From Lacinutrix sp. Hel_I_90 (lineage in GTDB: Bacteria; Bacteroidota; Bacteroidia; Flavobacteriales; Flavobacteriaceae): a stretch of 64,000 bases of DNA. The DNA lies in contig NZ_JYNQ01000001.1 of the NCBI RefSeq assembly GCF_000934685.1, positions 1,910,501 to 1,974,500 of the forward strand, read 5' to 3'. A program made the position numbers and the translations under genes. Below, piece after piece: positions 39,001 to 48,025 of the stretch (positions are counted from its first letter, which is position 1; each line of letters starts with the position of its first letter). The notes under the pieces were generated by a model. That model was given only the letters and a program-made list of their open reading frames with translations, did not search any database and was not told where the DNA came from.

Positions 39001-39403
39001 CATTACCGAAAGACTTAACCTATACACACAACTTAACAATTTTAAAACCGAAGCTGAACTTGAGAAATTTGAAACAGAACTTATTGATCGTTTTGGCGAA
39101 TTACCAGTTCCAGTAGAAGATTTATTAAATAGCGTACGTCTTAAATGGGTAGCCACAAAATTGGGTCTGGAAAAAGTAATCATGAAAAAAGGAAAGCTCG
39201 TAGGTTACTTCATTAACGACCAAAAAAGTGGTTTTTATCAAAGCACAAACTTTACTAAACTCCTACAATACATACAAAAAAATCCAACTTTGGGTAAGAT
39301 GAAAGAAAAGCAAACCAGAAATGGTTTACGATTATTACTTACCTTTGAACATATAAAAACAGTAAAACAAGCCTTAAAAGCCCTACAGCCTATTTTGGCT
39401 TAA
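36065..39403 (+). CDS. mfd: Transcription-repair coupling factor
   Basis: Displaces RNA polymerase stalled at DNA damage and recruits UvrAB. 1112 residues from a GTG start at 36065. The N-terminal UvrB-like module comes first (FYPGSYRRPYQIEETDNANV), then the polymerase-interacting domain (TNLDIGDYVTHIDHGIGRF), and the RecG-like motor with Walker A GDVGFGKTE, the DEEQ box (VDEEQKFG), TATPIPRTLQFS and the GRVGRSNKKAFCY helicase motif. The C-terminal TRCF domain contains LYTQLNNFKTEAELEKFE. Full length. Confidence 0.97.
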   Translation: MSKTLISQTYLKSLQLQKLQTAITQTETKSHVKGLVGSALSFVIAESFKNAQKPFLLVFNDKEEAAFYLNDLEQLLNTKDVLFYPGSYRRPYQIEETDNANVLLRAEVLNRINSQKKPAIIVTYPDALFEKVVTRKELERNTLKINVGDNLSIDFVNEILFEYKFKRVDFVTEPGEFSVRGGIVDVFSFSHDEPYRIEFFGDEVDSIRTFDVETQLSNEQIKKIGIIPNVENKFLEESRASFLKYIASKTVVFTKNIDLLFSRIDDFFEKAEQAFKSLSTEVKHAEPIELFCNTTLLKKQLLDFNVVEFGSEAWLSSKENISFNTTPQPSFNKQFDLLIDDLNRNHNKGYKNYIACISEQQAKRFHDIFDDVEQDVHYETIIISLFQGFIDHDYKLVCYTDHQIFERYHKFHLKNGYAKKQAITLKELTNLDIGDYVTHIDHGIGRFGGLQKIDVEGKKQEAIKLVYGERDVLYLSIHSLHKITKFNGKDGKPPKIYKLGSKAWKVLKEKTKSRVKHIAFNLIKLYAKRKLEKGYQYKQDTYLQHELEASFIYEDTPDQITATADIKTDMESERPMDRLICGDVGFGKTEVAIRAAFKAVDNGKQVAVLVPTTILAFQHHKTFSERLKEFPVTVDYVNRFRTAKEKRETLEKLEKGHVDIIIGTHQLVNKNVKFNDLGLLIVDEEQKFGVAVKEKLKTLKDNVDVLTLTATPIPRTLQFSLMAARDLSVITTAPPNRYPIESHVIRFSEETIRDAVSYEIARGGQIFFIHNRIENIKEVAGMIQRLVPDAKIGIGHGQLDGKKLEELMLSFMEGAFDVLVSTTIIESGLDVPNANTIFINNANNFGLSDLHQMRGRVGRSNKKAFCYFITPEYSAMTNDARKRIQALEQFTALGSGFNIAMKDLEIRGAGDLLGGEQSGFINEIGFDTYQKILNEAIEELKESEFKDLYPEDIETKEYVKDMTIDTDFELLFPDDYVNNITERLNLYTQLNNFKTEAELEKFETELIDRFGELPVPVEDLLNSVRLKWVATKLGLEKVIMKKGKLVGYFINDQKSGFYQSTNFTKLLQYIQKNPTLGKMKEKQTRNGLRLLLTFEHIKTVKQALKALQPILA

Positions 39404-39432
39404 TTTTTGTCTAAGCAGAACAAAAACCAGTA

Positions 39433-40791
39433 ATGATGACTAAAAGATTACTTTTCCTATTCGCTATTTTACCAGCCATGTTATTAGCCCAACATAGCGT
39501 AAAAGGCACCTTTACACCAGCAGAGCAGTTTAACTTTGCTTTTTTATATCGTGTAACAGCAGAAACGTCTCTTTTTGTTACTAATGCCGAAGTGAATGAA
39601 AAAGGGGCGTTTGAACTAAAATTAGATTCCACTAAAGCTGTTATTCCTGGCACCTATCGCATAGTTTATGCGCAACCGCAAGAGGACTATAATTTTGATC
39701 TCATTTTAAACGGAAAAGAAGATGTTGAACTTCAATTTGATTTAGAAAAAGGAGTCACTTTTGTTAAATCTCAGGAAAATAAATTATATAAATCGTATAA
39801 CAGAAGTATCGCCTTAGTGAATAGAAGCATCCGTAATTATTATGGTTCTCAAAAAGAAGATAAGAAAGGGTTTAAAGATATTTTTGATATTCTAAAACGC
39901 ACACAACAAGAGTTTGAAAAAGCATCTGAAGGGATGATTGTTCAAAATTTTATTAAAGCTTGTAAACCCTATATACCTTCAAAACATGAAGATGTATCAA
40001 CGTTTTCAAATAATGTAAAAGCGAATTACTTTAAGAATATTGATTTCAGCAACAAACAACTTCAAAATTCTAATTTTTTAATTAGTAACGCTGTTAATTA
40101 TGTCTTTGGGTTTGTTAATGAAAATAGTAAAGAGGCATCTTACATGGAAAATGTAGATACAGTGGTTAAAGAAATAGGAAATAACCCAAAGGTTAAGAAA
40201 ACCATTTTAAAGATTTTATGGAATAAGTTTGTCAATGCTAAAAATGAAACCTTAGCCAATTATGTTGCTTCTAACTATTTATTAGCTATTGCCAAGGCAA
40301 CAGCTGATAAAGAATTAGCAGACAATCTCATCTATTTTGAAATGGCTTCTTTAGGTAAGACTGCTCCAGATTTCGCTATTGAAATAAAAGACAAGGAAAA
40401 TAAGGTCGCTCTTAAAAAATTAAGTGAATTAGATACTGCATCACACTATTTAGTGATTTTCTGGAATACAACGTGTTCGCACTGTTTAGACGAAATGCCT
40501 AAATTAAGAGACTACACTAAAACATTGGAAGAAGGCCAACTTCAGGTTGTTGCAGTGGCACTAGATACAGATTCGGAGCGCTGGAGAAATATGACCTACG
40601 ACTACCCTGATTTTTACCATGTTTTTGGTGAAGGAAAATGGGAAAATGAAATAGGAAATAGATATAATGCCCAAGGTACACCAAGCTATTTTATTTTAGA
40701 TAAAGATAAAACGATAGTAGCTAAACCTTATGATTTTACTGAATTCAAGCCTTATTTTGAGAACTTATTAAAATCAAACAAAGAAAATTAA
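39433..40791 (+). CDS. Secreted thioredoxin-like protein (TlpA type)
   Basis: 452 residues: signal peptide (TKRLLFLFAILPAMLLAQ), a DUF4369-like beta domain (~20-115), a helical linker and a C-terminal thioredoxin fold with the redox pair WNTTCSHC (~360) and cis-Pro region QGTPSYFILD. Periplasmic disulfide reductase or thiol-disulfide handling protein, as common in Bacteroidetes. It starts 29 bases after mfd and is followed by a small secreted protein after 18 bases. Confidence 0.88.
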   Translation: MMTKRLLFLFAILPAMLLAQHSVKGTFTPAEQFNFAFLYRVTAETSLFVTNAEVNEKGAFELKLDSTKAVIPGTYRIVYAQPQEDYNFDLILNGKEDVELQFDLEKGVTFVKSQENKLYKSYNRSIALVNRSIRNYYGSQKEDKKGFKDIFDILKRTQQEFEKASEGMIVQNFIKACKPYIPSKHEDVSTFSNNVKANYFKNIDFSNKQLQNSNFLISNAVNYVFGFVNENSKEASYMENVDTVVKEIGNNPKVKKTILKILWNKFVNAKNETLANYVASNYLLAIAKATADKELADNLIYFEMASLGKTAPDFAIEIKDKENKVALKKLSELDTASHYLVIFWNTTCSHCLDEMPKLRDYTKTLEEGQLQVVAVALDTDSERWRNMTYDYPDFYHVFGEGKWENEIGNRYNAQGTPSYFILDKDKTIVAKPYDFTEFKPYFENLLKSNKEN

Positions 40792-40809
40792 TTTCAAAAT
40801 TTAGATATC

Positions 40810-41214
40810 ATGAAAAAAATTTCAAATTTAGTACTGCCTGTTTTAGGTTTAATAATGATCATGCTAACAACAACAGTTGCTTCTGCTCAATCTAATTCCG
40901 ATGACTTTGTTATTAGTATTAGTAAAGCAGGACAGAATATAAAACTTAAATGCGTTACGGGTTGCGCCTGGACAGATTTAGAATTTAATGCAACAACATA
41001 TAATAAAAGCGTCCAAAGTGTAGATGAATATGGCATGGTTAGTGCAAACGCCGCACCTAAGGCGGTAGATAAAAACTTAACAGACTTTCAATTTACAGTT
41101 GCGATAGATAACAAAGAATTTGTTTTAAACGGACTTAAAGGCACCTCTTGGAAAACCTTACGTTTTAAGGAGTCTGAAATGTTTAATAAAGACGGTATTC
41201 TTCCTAAAGATTAA
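40810..41214 (+). CDS. Small secreted protein, function unknown
   Basis: 134 residues with a signal peptide (LVLPVLGLIMIMLTTTVASAQ) and a beta-rich body with one cysteine pair (CVTGCAW) that could form a disulfide. Probably in one operon with the thioredoxin-like protein 18 bases upstream, so a disulfide-related role is imaginable but unproven. No family recognised. Confidence 0.8.
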   Translation: MKKISNLVLPVLGLIMIMLTTTVASAQSNSDDFVISISKAGQNIKLKCVTGCAWTDLEFNATTYNKSVQSVDEYGMVSANAAPKAVDKNLTDFQFTVAIDNKEFVLNGLKGTSWKTLRFKESEMFNKDGILPKD

Positions 41215-41226
41215 AATAATTAGCAC

Positions 41227-41257
41227 AAAAAAAGCGCCGTTGACCGGCGCTTTTTTT
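41227..41257 (+). terminator. Terminator after the small secreted protein
   Basis: AAGCGCCG / CGGCGCTT-type stem (AGCGCCG-TTGAC-CGGCGC) with A run before and seven T after. Confidence 0.92.
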
Positions 41258-41338
41258 ATGGAAAAATGTTAGATATAAAAAATTAAAATCGCAAGATACG
41301 CCACCCATTCACCTCTTAACCTTGGGTTTGTACCTGTT

Positions 41339-41698
41339 TTAAAAATGATAAAATGCATTCTCTAAATGCTCAATCGTGTACTTTTTGCCTTCCTTAACAA
41401 TGGCAATAATATCAAAACGCACCTCAACATCTAAACCATTTACGTTAACATATTCATCAACAGCTTTTACCAAGCGTTGCATTTGTTTTGGTTTTACAAA
41501 ATCTTGTGGATTACCGAAGTCTATCGTTGACCGTGTTTTAACTTCTACAATAGCTAGTATACCTTCTATCTGCGCGATAATATCAACCTCTGCTTTATCA
41601 AAACGATAATTACGTGCCATAATCTCGTAGCCATTTTTAATTAAAAAATCGACGGCGAGTTGCTCTCCTTTTTTACCCAGTTCGTTGTGTTTTGCCAT
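41339..41698 (-). CDS. YraN/UPF0102 family protein
   Basis: 119 residues from the ATG at 41698; another ATG lies 27 bases upstream but the extension contains a hairpin sequence (CCTGCATCTGCAGG). The pattern ELGKKGEQLAVDFLIKNGYEI followed by KAEVDIIAQ and VEVKTRS is the restriction-endonuclease-like core of YraN, with the E...D...E-x-K residues. Predicted nuclease-fold protein; role unknown. Confidence 0.9.
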   Translation of the reverse strand: MAKHNELGKKGEQLAVDFLIKNGYEIMARNYRFDKAEVDIIAQIEGILAIVEVKTRSTIDFGNPQDFVKPKQMQRLVKAVDEYVNVNGLDVEVRFDIIAIVKEGKKYTIEHLENAFYHF

Positions 41699-41755
41699 AA
41701 ATTCCTGCAGATGCAGGAACCTCATCCTACACTCTCTTATTTCAATGTCTTTCTA

Positions 41756-42772
41756 TTATTCAAAAACAATACTAGTCTTTTCCTTTTCAACCTTCAACGT
41801 AATGGTTCGCCCCAAAATCATGGCACGATTATCGTCTTCATGACCTGCAGGCATATTAAAAGCGATTGGAAAATCATATTCCGCTAAAGCATCTAAAACA
41901 AGTTGCTCGACGCTGGTGCCCCAAAGTGTGGTATTCTTTCTTAGTTTTGTCATATCACCAACAAGAACACCTTTACAGTTTTTAAAATAGCCAGCGCGTT
42001 TCAAGCTTTGTAACATCCGGTCGATATGGTATTTGTATTCCCCTATTTCTTCAATAAACAGGATTTTACCATCCAAATTAATACTCGTGTCTGAGCCCAA
42101 CATTGTATGTAACATCGTTAAATTACCGCCTACTAACTGTCCTCTAGTGTTTCCTTCTCTGTTATAGGTTGAACCCGTCAACGTATAGCGCAACGGGATT
42201 CCAAAAATTGCCGATTTAAAGGTCGCAACACTTTCTTTAATATCCGATAAATCGTCCGTTAAACTCACACACATTATGGCGTGTAACGATTCAACACCTT
42301 TAGTATGCACTTGATTGTGTAAGGCTGTAATATCACTATACCCGATAATCCATTTCGGATTTTGCAAAAATTTTGAGTAGTCTAATTTGTCTAAAATTCT
42401 AACCGTACCATAACCACCACGGGCGCTCCAAATGGCTTTTATATTTGGATTGTCTAATGCGTTTTGGAAATCTTCACAACGTTCGGCATCGGTACCAGCA
42501 AAATGATCGGCTTTACTAAAGATGTGTGGTCCAACTACCACCTTTAAATCCCAACTTTCCAATAATTTTTTAGCTCTTAAAACCTCATCATTTCGGTTTT
42601 TTAAAATACCTGAAGGTGCAACAATAGCTACGGTATCACCCGCTTTTAAATATGGAGGTTGTATCAAAGTCGTAGTGTTTTTTTGTGAATTAAATTCTTG
42701 AGCCAATGCCAAGTTTCTTCCGAAGAAAAAAACCAGACAAAACAAATAAATAGAAACTGCATTTTTAATCAT
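41756..42772 (-). CDS. S66 family LD-carboxypeptidase
   Basis: 338 residues from the ATG at 42772, giving a signal peptide (NAVSIYLFCLVFFFGRNLALAQ). The serine protease triad is visible: nucleophile Ser in IGYSDITAL, Glu in EEIGEYKYH and His in AGHEDDNRA. Clears the terminal D-Ala from peptidoglycan tetrapeptides (LdcA type) during wall recycling; a periplasmic location is suggested by the signal. 57 bases upstream of yraN in the same direction. Confidence 0.92.
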   Translation of the reverse strand: MIKNAVSIYLFCLVFFFGRNLALAQEFNSQKNTTTLIQPPYLKAGDTVAIVAPSGILKNRNDEVLRAKKLLESWDLKVVVGPHIFSKADHFAGTDAERCEDFQNALDNPNIKAIWSARGGYGTVRILDKLDYSKFLQNPKWIIGYSDITALHNQVHTKGVESLHAIMCVSLTDDLSDIKESVATFKSAIFGIPLRYTLTGSTYNREGNTRGQLVGGNLTMLHTMLGSDTSINLDGKILFIEEIGEYKYHIDRMLQSLKRAGYFKNCKGVLVGDMTKLRKNTTLWGTSVEQLVLDALAEYDFPIAFNMPAGHEDDNRAMILGRTITLKVEKEKTSIVFE

Positions 42773-42843
42773 ACCGTAAAAATACACATTTTATTAAACG
42801 GATAATAATATCATTATTATTCGATTTAAAAACCAAAGTAAGA

Positions 42844-42861
42844 AGCCGCTAAAAGGCGGCT
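42844..42861. repeat. Small inverted repeat before the LD-carboxypeptidase
   Basis: AGCCGC / GCGGCT with a 6-base loop. No T run, so it is not a clear terminator; it may lie in a leader. Confidence 0.35.
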
Positions 42862-43028
42862 AAATAAAAAACAGTAAATAGATCGTATCTCAACAGGTTA
42901 CTTATACGCTAATAAACCGATAATTATGAGATCGTTAATAATTAAATCACCTATTAAAGCTTTTAGCCTAAAGAGATAATAGAATTGGTATAAAATCCTT
43001 AATTTTACGACTTCAAAAGATTCATATA

Positions 43029-45089
43029 ATGTCGAAAAGATATACGATTACTGCTGCCTTACCATACACCAACGGACCAATACATATTGGCCATTTGGCA
43101 GGTGTTTACGTGCCTGCAGATATTTACGCACGCTATAAAAGATTAACAGGAAACGATGTGGCTTTCATTTGTGGAAGTGATGAACACGGCGTTCCTATTA
43201 CTATTAAAGCTAAAAAGGAAGGAGTAACGCCTCAAGTGATCGTAGACCGCTACCATAAGATTATAAAGGATTCTTTTGTTGACTTCGGAATTACTTTTGA
43301 TAATTATTCGCGTACCTCTGCAAAAATTCATCATGACACGGCTTCAGAATTTTTTAAAACCTTATACGACAAGGGCGAATTTATTGAAGAGGTCTCAGAA
43401 CAATTGTATGATGCTCAGGCCAATCAGTTTTTAGCAGATCGCTTTGTCGTTGGCACCTGCCCTAAGTGCGGGAATGAAGAAAGTTATGGTGATCAATGTG
43501 AAAAATGTGGAACGAGCCACAATGCAATGGATTTAATTAATCCTAAATCGGCAATCACAGGAAATGTGCCAACATTAAAAGAAACAAAACACTGGTTTTT
43601 GCCATTAAATAAGCATGAGCAGTTTTTAAAAGATTGGATTCTTAAAGGTCATAAGAAAGATTGGAAATCTAATGTCTACGGACAAGTAAAATCATGGATC
43701 GATGATGGTTTAAGACCCAGAGCGGTAACACGTGATTTAGATTGGGGCATCCCCGTACCTGTACCAGGTGGCGAAGGCAAAGTGTTGTATGTTTGGTTTG
43801 ATGCGCCTATTGGTTACATCTCAGCAACTAAAGAATGGGCTGCGCGTGTTGGTAAAGATTGGAAACCCTATTGGAAAGATGAAAACACGAAGCTAGTACA
43901 CTTTATAGGTAAAGATAATATTGTATTTCACTGTATTATTTTCCCAGCGATGTTAAAAGCTGAGGGATCCTATATTCTACCAGATAATGTGCCTGCAAAT
44001 GAATTTTTAAATCTAGAAGGCAATAAATTATCAACCTCTAAAAATTGGGCCGTTTGGTTACCAGAATACCTTATAGATTTTCCAAATCAACAAGATGTCT
44101 TGCGTTATGCACTAACGGCAAATGCTCCAGAAACTAAGGATAACGACTTTACTTGGAAAGATTTTCAGGCGAGAAATAATAATGAGTTGGTGGCCATTTT
44201 TGGAAACTTTATTAATCGTGTTGTTGTGTTAACTAACAAATATTATGAAGGTCATGTTCCTGAACCCTCCACCTACTCATCAATAGATGAAGAAACTCTG
44301 GCGGCAGTTAAAGCCTACCCTTCTGTTATTGAAAGCTCCCTAGAACGTTACCGTTTTAGAGAAGCGTCTCAGGAATTAATGAATTTAGCAAGACTTGGAA
44401 ACAAGTATTTGGCAGACGAAGAACCATGGAAATTAGTAAAAACAGATGAAGCGCGTACACAAACCATTATGTATGTTGCGCTTCAAATAGCCTCTGCTTT
44501 GGCAACCTTAAGCGAGCCGTTTTTACCCTTTACCTCTAATAAGTTAAAAAACATGCTTTGTCATGCGGCACTGGATGCAGAAGCGACTTGGGAAGATCTT
44601 GCTACAAAACAAGTCCTGTTACCTGCTGGTCACAAAATAGGTCAAGGCGAACTCCTCTTTAGTAAAATTGAAGACGAGCAAATACAAACACAACTGGATA
44701 AATTAGAAGCCAGTAAATTAGCAAATGAAGCCGCCAATAAAGTACTAGAACCTCAAAAAGAGACGATTACTTTTGATGATTTTACAAAACTAGATCTGCG
44801 TGTAGGTACTATTCTGGAAGCTGAAAAAATGCCAAAAACCAAAAAACTTTTAGTGTTAAAAGTAGACACAGGTATTGATGTACGCACCATTGTGTCTGGT
44901 ATTGCTGAAAGCTTTTCACCAGAAGAAGTAGTCGGTAAAAAAGTAACTGTATTAGTGAATTTGGCACCAAGAGCACTACGTGGCGTAGAAAGCCAAGGCA
45001 TGATTTTAATGACCGAGACTGCAGAAGGCAAATTGGTATTTGTAAACCCAGATGATGCTAATGTTACTAATGGATTACATATTAGCTAA
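43029..45089 (+). CDS. metG: Methionine--tRNA ligase with fused tRNA-binding domain
   Basis: Class I synthetase, 686 residues. The HIGH-box is [11 protein letters not shown] and the KMSKS-box appears as KLSTSKN. The zinc knuckle CPKCGNEES...CEKCG sits at ~147-165, so this is the zinc-containing, E. coli-like group. The last ~110 residues are an OB-fold tRNA-binding domain ([19 protein letters not shown]), found fused in many bacteria. Confidence 0.97.
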   Translation: MSKRYTITAALPYTNGPIHIGHLAGVYVPADIYARYKRLTGNDVAFICGSDEHGVPITIKAKKEGVTPQVIVDRYHKIIKDSFVDFGITFDNYSRTSAKIHHDTASEFFKTLYDKGEFIEEVSEQLYDAQANQFLADRFVVGTCPKCGNEESYGDQCEKCGTSHNAMDLINPKSAITGNVPTLKETKHWFLPLNKHEQFLKDWILKGHKKDWKSNVYGQVKSWIDDGLRPRAVTRDLDWGIPVPVPGGEGKVLYVWFDAPIGYISATKEWAARVGKDWKPYWKDENTKLVHFIGKDNIVFHCIIFPAMLKAEGSYILPDNVPANEFLNLEGNKLSTSKNWAVWLPEYLIDFPNQQDVLRYALTANAPETKDNDFTWKDFQARNNNELVAIFGNFINRVVVLTNKYYEGHVPEPSTYSSIDEETLAAVKAYPSVIESSLERYRFREASQELMNLARLGNKYLADEEPWKLVKTDEARTQTIMYVALQIASALATLSEPFLPFTSNKLKNMLCHAALDAEATWEDLATKQVLLPAGHKIGQGELLFSKIEDEQIQTQLDKLEASKLANEAANKVLEPQKETITFDDFTKLDLRVGTILEAEKMPKTKKLLVLKVDTGIDVRTIVSGIAESFSPEEVVGKKVTVLVNLAPRALRGVESQGMILMTETAEGKLVFVNPDDANVTNGLHIS

Positions 45090-45090
45090 T

Positions 45091-46506
45091 ATGAAACGCC
45101 TCTTACTAGTGTTTGTTTTCATCGTAAGTTTTGAAGCCACTTCGCAAGAGGTATGGATTGGCTGTGATATTAATTCGCAAACCACCCAGTTTACACCCAA
45201 CGAAGTATTACCCATTGCAAACAAAACGACAAACGAATTCGCTCTTATTTTCAAAAATAGAAAATATATATTTGGCTATTTATATGATGATCAAAACAGA
45301 TTAAAACAAACGATTAGTTCTATAGCAATTCCTAAAAAAGCAGATTTTCTAATAGGAACAATCTATAAAGATGACACGTATTCTTTATACTTTAGCAATA
45401 CATCCAAAACAAAATTTAGTCTTGTTACGATAAATTTTAAAACTAAAAATTTTAAAACTATAGAACGCATAGGCCTTGATTTAAAAAAGGAAAAAGTTAT
45501 AGACTTCCTTGTTGATGACAACGAAATAAACATTTTAACGGCCACTAAAAAGAGTTCAATATTAAAAACCTATCAATTAAATACTGATGGTTATGTAGGT
45601 TCTCAGACATTCGATTTATCTCACGAAAAAATTATGAGTGATAAAGGTTGGGAGTATAATATAGCTGACCTCATCTTTGGAAACCCTAATTTCTCAAGTG
45701 TGAAAACTATTGAAAACGGGGTTCCAAATGCTCTTGAAAAAACCAATGCTTTCACGAAAATATATTACAAAAAGGGACAATTGAAGTTAACTAACAACCT
45801 TTTTAATAAATACACTTACATTATTAATCTCAATTTAAAAGAGGCTTCCCATTCATTAGACGTATTTGAAAATGACGACTATAACGAAAAGTTCTATGGG
45901 GCAAATTCTAATTCTTATATCTTCAAAGATTATTTTTTCAATATCTATTCTAATAATAAGAAATTAAATTTCAATGTTTATAATTTAAGCTCAAAAGCAC
46001 TAATTAAATCTTATGAAATCGACAAAGACCAACCCATTGCATTTAAAAATACTCCAATAATTCAAGAAGGTGGTGAGTTTGATAGTTATCGAGAACTAGA
46101 AAAAACATCTAAATTCTTAAGAAAAATTTCTGGTTCTAAGATAGGCATCACGGCGTACGAAAATGATAACGCTTTAATTGTTACTCTTGGCGCTAGTGAG
46201 AAAAGACAGTCCAATAAAATAATAATTGGCACCCTTATAGGCGGAATAGGAGTTGGTATTCTACTTTCAGCATTCGACTCCTATTCCACTACTAAATCTA
46301 CACGAATTAATTGTTTATTTACTTCAGATTTTGAGCACATACCTGGTAATATTCCTTTAAATTCTTTTGATATAATTAACCATTTTATTGAAGAAAAAAA
46401 ACTACAAGACGCTCCATTGCAATCTGTTTTTATTCACAATGACAACTACATATGGGGTGGTTTTAGCAAAAAGACGGGTGTTTACACGCTTTATAGATTT
46501 AAATAA
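45091..46506 (+). CDS. Secreted protein of unknown function
   Basis: 471 residues starting one base after the metG stop. The signal peptide is KRLLLVFVFIVSFEATSQ. The body is rich in Lys, Asn and beta-type residues (propeller-like spacing of FxLYF/ILTATK segments), with a glycine-rich hydrophobic segment (IIIGTLIGGIGVGILLSAF) around residue 380 that could be a membrane segment. No family recognised; the direct abutment suggests co-transcription with metG. Confidence 0.72.
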   Translation: MKRLLLVFVFIVSFEATSQEVWIGCDINSQTTQFTPNEVLPIANKTTNEFALIFKNRKYIFGYLYDDQNRLKQTISSIAIPKKADFLIGTIYKDDTYSLYFSNTSKTKFSLVTINFKTKNFKTIERIGLDLKKEKVIDFLVDDNEINILTATKKSSILKTYQLNTDGYVGSQTFDLSHEKIMSDKGWEYNIADLIFGNPNFSSVKTIENGVPNALEKTNAFTKIYYKKGQLKLTNNLFNKYTYIINLNLKEASHSLDVFENDDYNEKFYGANSNSYIFKDYFFNIYSNNKKLNFNVYNLSSKALIKSYEIDKDQPIAFKNTPIIQEGGEFDSYRELEKTSKFLRKISGSKIGITAYENDNALIVTLGASEKRQSNKIIIGTLIGGIGVGILLSAFDSYSTTKSTRINCLFTSDFEHIPGNIPLNSFDIINHFIEEKKLQDAPLQSVFIHNDNYIWGGFSKKTGVYTLYRFK

Positions 46507-46758
46507 GATTATTTCAAAAAGCCTCCAGTACTCCCTTAATATAAGTCGCAGACAGGTAATTAACCTAATTGTTATTATCTTAATGCATTAAATATCAATT
46601 TTTTATAATGGCTTAGTGTTTTCCTGATGCTATTGAGCACATATAGACGTCGTATAACACACACTTAGTTAAAGTTTTGGTAATTGGATTTTATTTAATA
46701 AAACCTCAGTTTAAAGACTGTACTTTTAACTAAACTAATATAACATTAATTCAAAATC

Positions 46759-47229
46759 ATGAAAAAAATAATAACCATTTTAGTGGTTGCACTGCTGTTT
46801 AGCTGTGGTGCTTCAAAGACAGTAAGACAGTCAAAAAACACCATTAAAGGACAATGGGTACTCAACGCCATCAATTACAGTGAAGCGGGTACTTACAACG
46901 TCACCATATTCAATGATGCTTCAAAGCAATGCTTTGAGCAAAGTAAATGGCAATTTATCCCAAATAATAACACAGGGATATACAGCATTGCAAACACAAA
47001 TTGTACAACTGGAGATAGAAATTTTAATTTCACTATTCAAGAGATAGACGAAACTACAGGCTTGTATCATTTCTTATTAAAACCAACCGATGCTAAAGGC
47101 AATAGTGAAACCAATCAAGGTTTTAGATTAAAACTATCTCAACTTTCAGAGATGAGTATGCAGTGGCAACAAACTGTATCTGTAGATGGAAAACCATTTA
47201 CAATTAATATGAACTTTTCAAAACTATAA
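46759..47229 (+). CDS. Lipocalin-like lipoprotein
   Basis: 156 residues. The lipobox LLFSC at ~17 makes it a lipoprotein, so it is anchored in a membrane. The rest is a beta barrel with the KGQWVLNAINY start motif of lipocalin-like domains common in Flavobacteriaceae. Ligand unknown. Four bases separate it from the OmpA-type gene. Confidence 0.82.
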   Translation: MKKIITILVVALLFSCGASKTVRQSKNTIKGQWVLNAINYSEAGTYNVTIFNDASKQCFEQSKWQFIPNNNTGIYSIANTNCTTGDRNFNFTIQEIDETTGLYHFLLKPTDAKGNSETNQGFRLKLSQLSEMSMQWQQTVSVDGKPFTINMNFSKL

Positions 47230-47233
47230 AAAC

Positions 47234-47941
47234 ATGAAATTAATAATAAAAAAATCAATCATAGCTTTATCTGCTTTACTTTTAATAGTTAGCATGTCGA
47301 GTTGTACCGCAATAAAAAACGCAAACAACAAACAAAAAGGTGCCGTAATTGGTGCGACTGGTGGAGCCGTTTTAGGAGCCATCATAGGTAATAATGTAGG
47401 CAAAGGTGGTAATGGCGAATTAGGTGCTGTTATTGGCGGTGTAGTAGGTGGAGGTGCTGGTGTATTAATTGGTGCAAAAATGGACAAACAAGCTCAAAAA
47501 ATTGAAGAAGAAATCCCTGGAGCTCAAGTTGAACGTATAGATGATGCCATCGTTATTACTTTTGATGAAAACAGTGGTGTGTTTTTTGACACTGCTAAGT
47601 ATAATGTTAATGCTGCTTCACAGGAATCACTTAACAAATTGGTAGGTATTTTTAAAGAGTACCCTGACACTAACATTTTAGTTGTAGGACATACAGATAG
47701 CGTTGGTTCAGACGAAGCAAACATGACCTTATCTAAAAACAGAGCCTATGCCGTTACAAGCTATCTTACAAACAAAGGCTTAAGTGCTTCAAGATTTACT
47801 ACGAATTGGTTTGGAGAATCTCAGCCAATGCATGACAACAGCACAGCTGAAGGTCGCGCAAAAAACAGACGTGTAAACGTGGCTATTTTGCCAAATGAAA
47901 AAATGATTGAAGATGCCAAAGCGCAGTCTGGAGAAAATTAG
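47234..47941 (+). CDS. OmpA-family lipoprotein with glycine zipper
   Basis: 235 residues. The N-terminal signal ends in a lipobox-like MSSC. A glycine-zipper stretch follows (VIGATGGAVLGAIIG and AVIGGVVGGGAGVLIG), which can insert in or pack against membrane. The C-terminal ~110 residues are an OmpA peptidoglycan-binding domain with the conserved GHTDSVGSDEANMTLSKNRA. It should tether the outer membrane to the cell wall. Confidence 0.93.
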   Translation: MKLIIKKSIIALSALLLIVSMSSCTAIKNANNKQKGAVIGATGGAVLGAIIGNNVGKGGNGELGAVIGGVVGGGAGVLIGAKMDKQAQKIEEEIPGAQVERIDDAIVITFDENSGVFFDTAKYNVNAASQESLNKLVGIFKEYPDTNILVVGHTDSVGSDEANMTLSKNRAYAVTSYLTNKGLSASRFTTNWFGESQPMHDNSTAEGRAKNRRVNVAILPNEKMIEDAKAQSGEN

Positions 47942-47990
47942 AAATCTTTTAGTTTTTCTTCGGAAAATTAAACAGAGTTAAATATATTAC

Positions 47991-48025
47991 AAGACCTTAT
48001 TAAGTTAAAAATAAGGTCTTTTTTT
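47991..48025 (+). terminator. Terminator between the OmpA-type gene and tex
   Basis: Stem AAGACCTTATT / AATAAGGTCTT, loop ~8 bases, T run of seven ending at the tex ATG. The tex start sits directly on the T run. Confidence 0.85.

Noticed and set aside
46388-46591. 67-residue frame at the end of the secreted protein gene
   Set aside because: Shadow frame within the real gene; no independent start or conservation signal.
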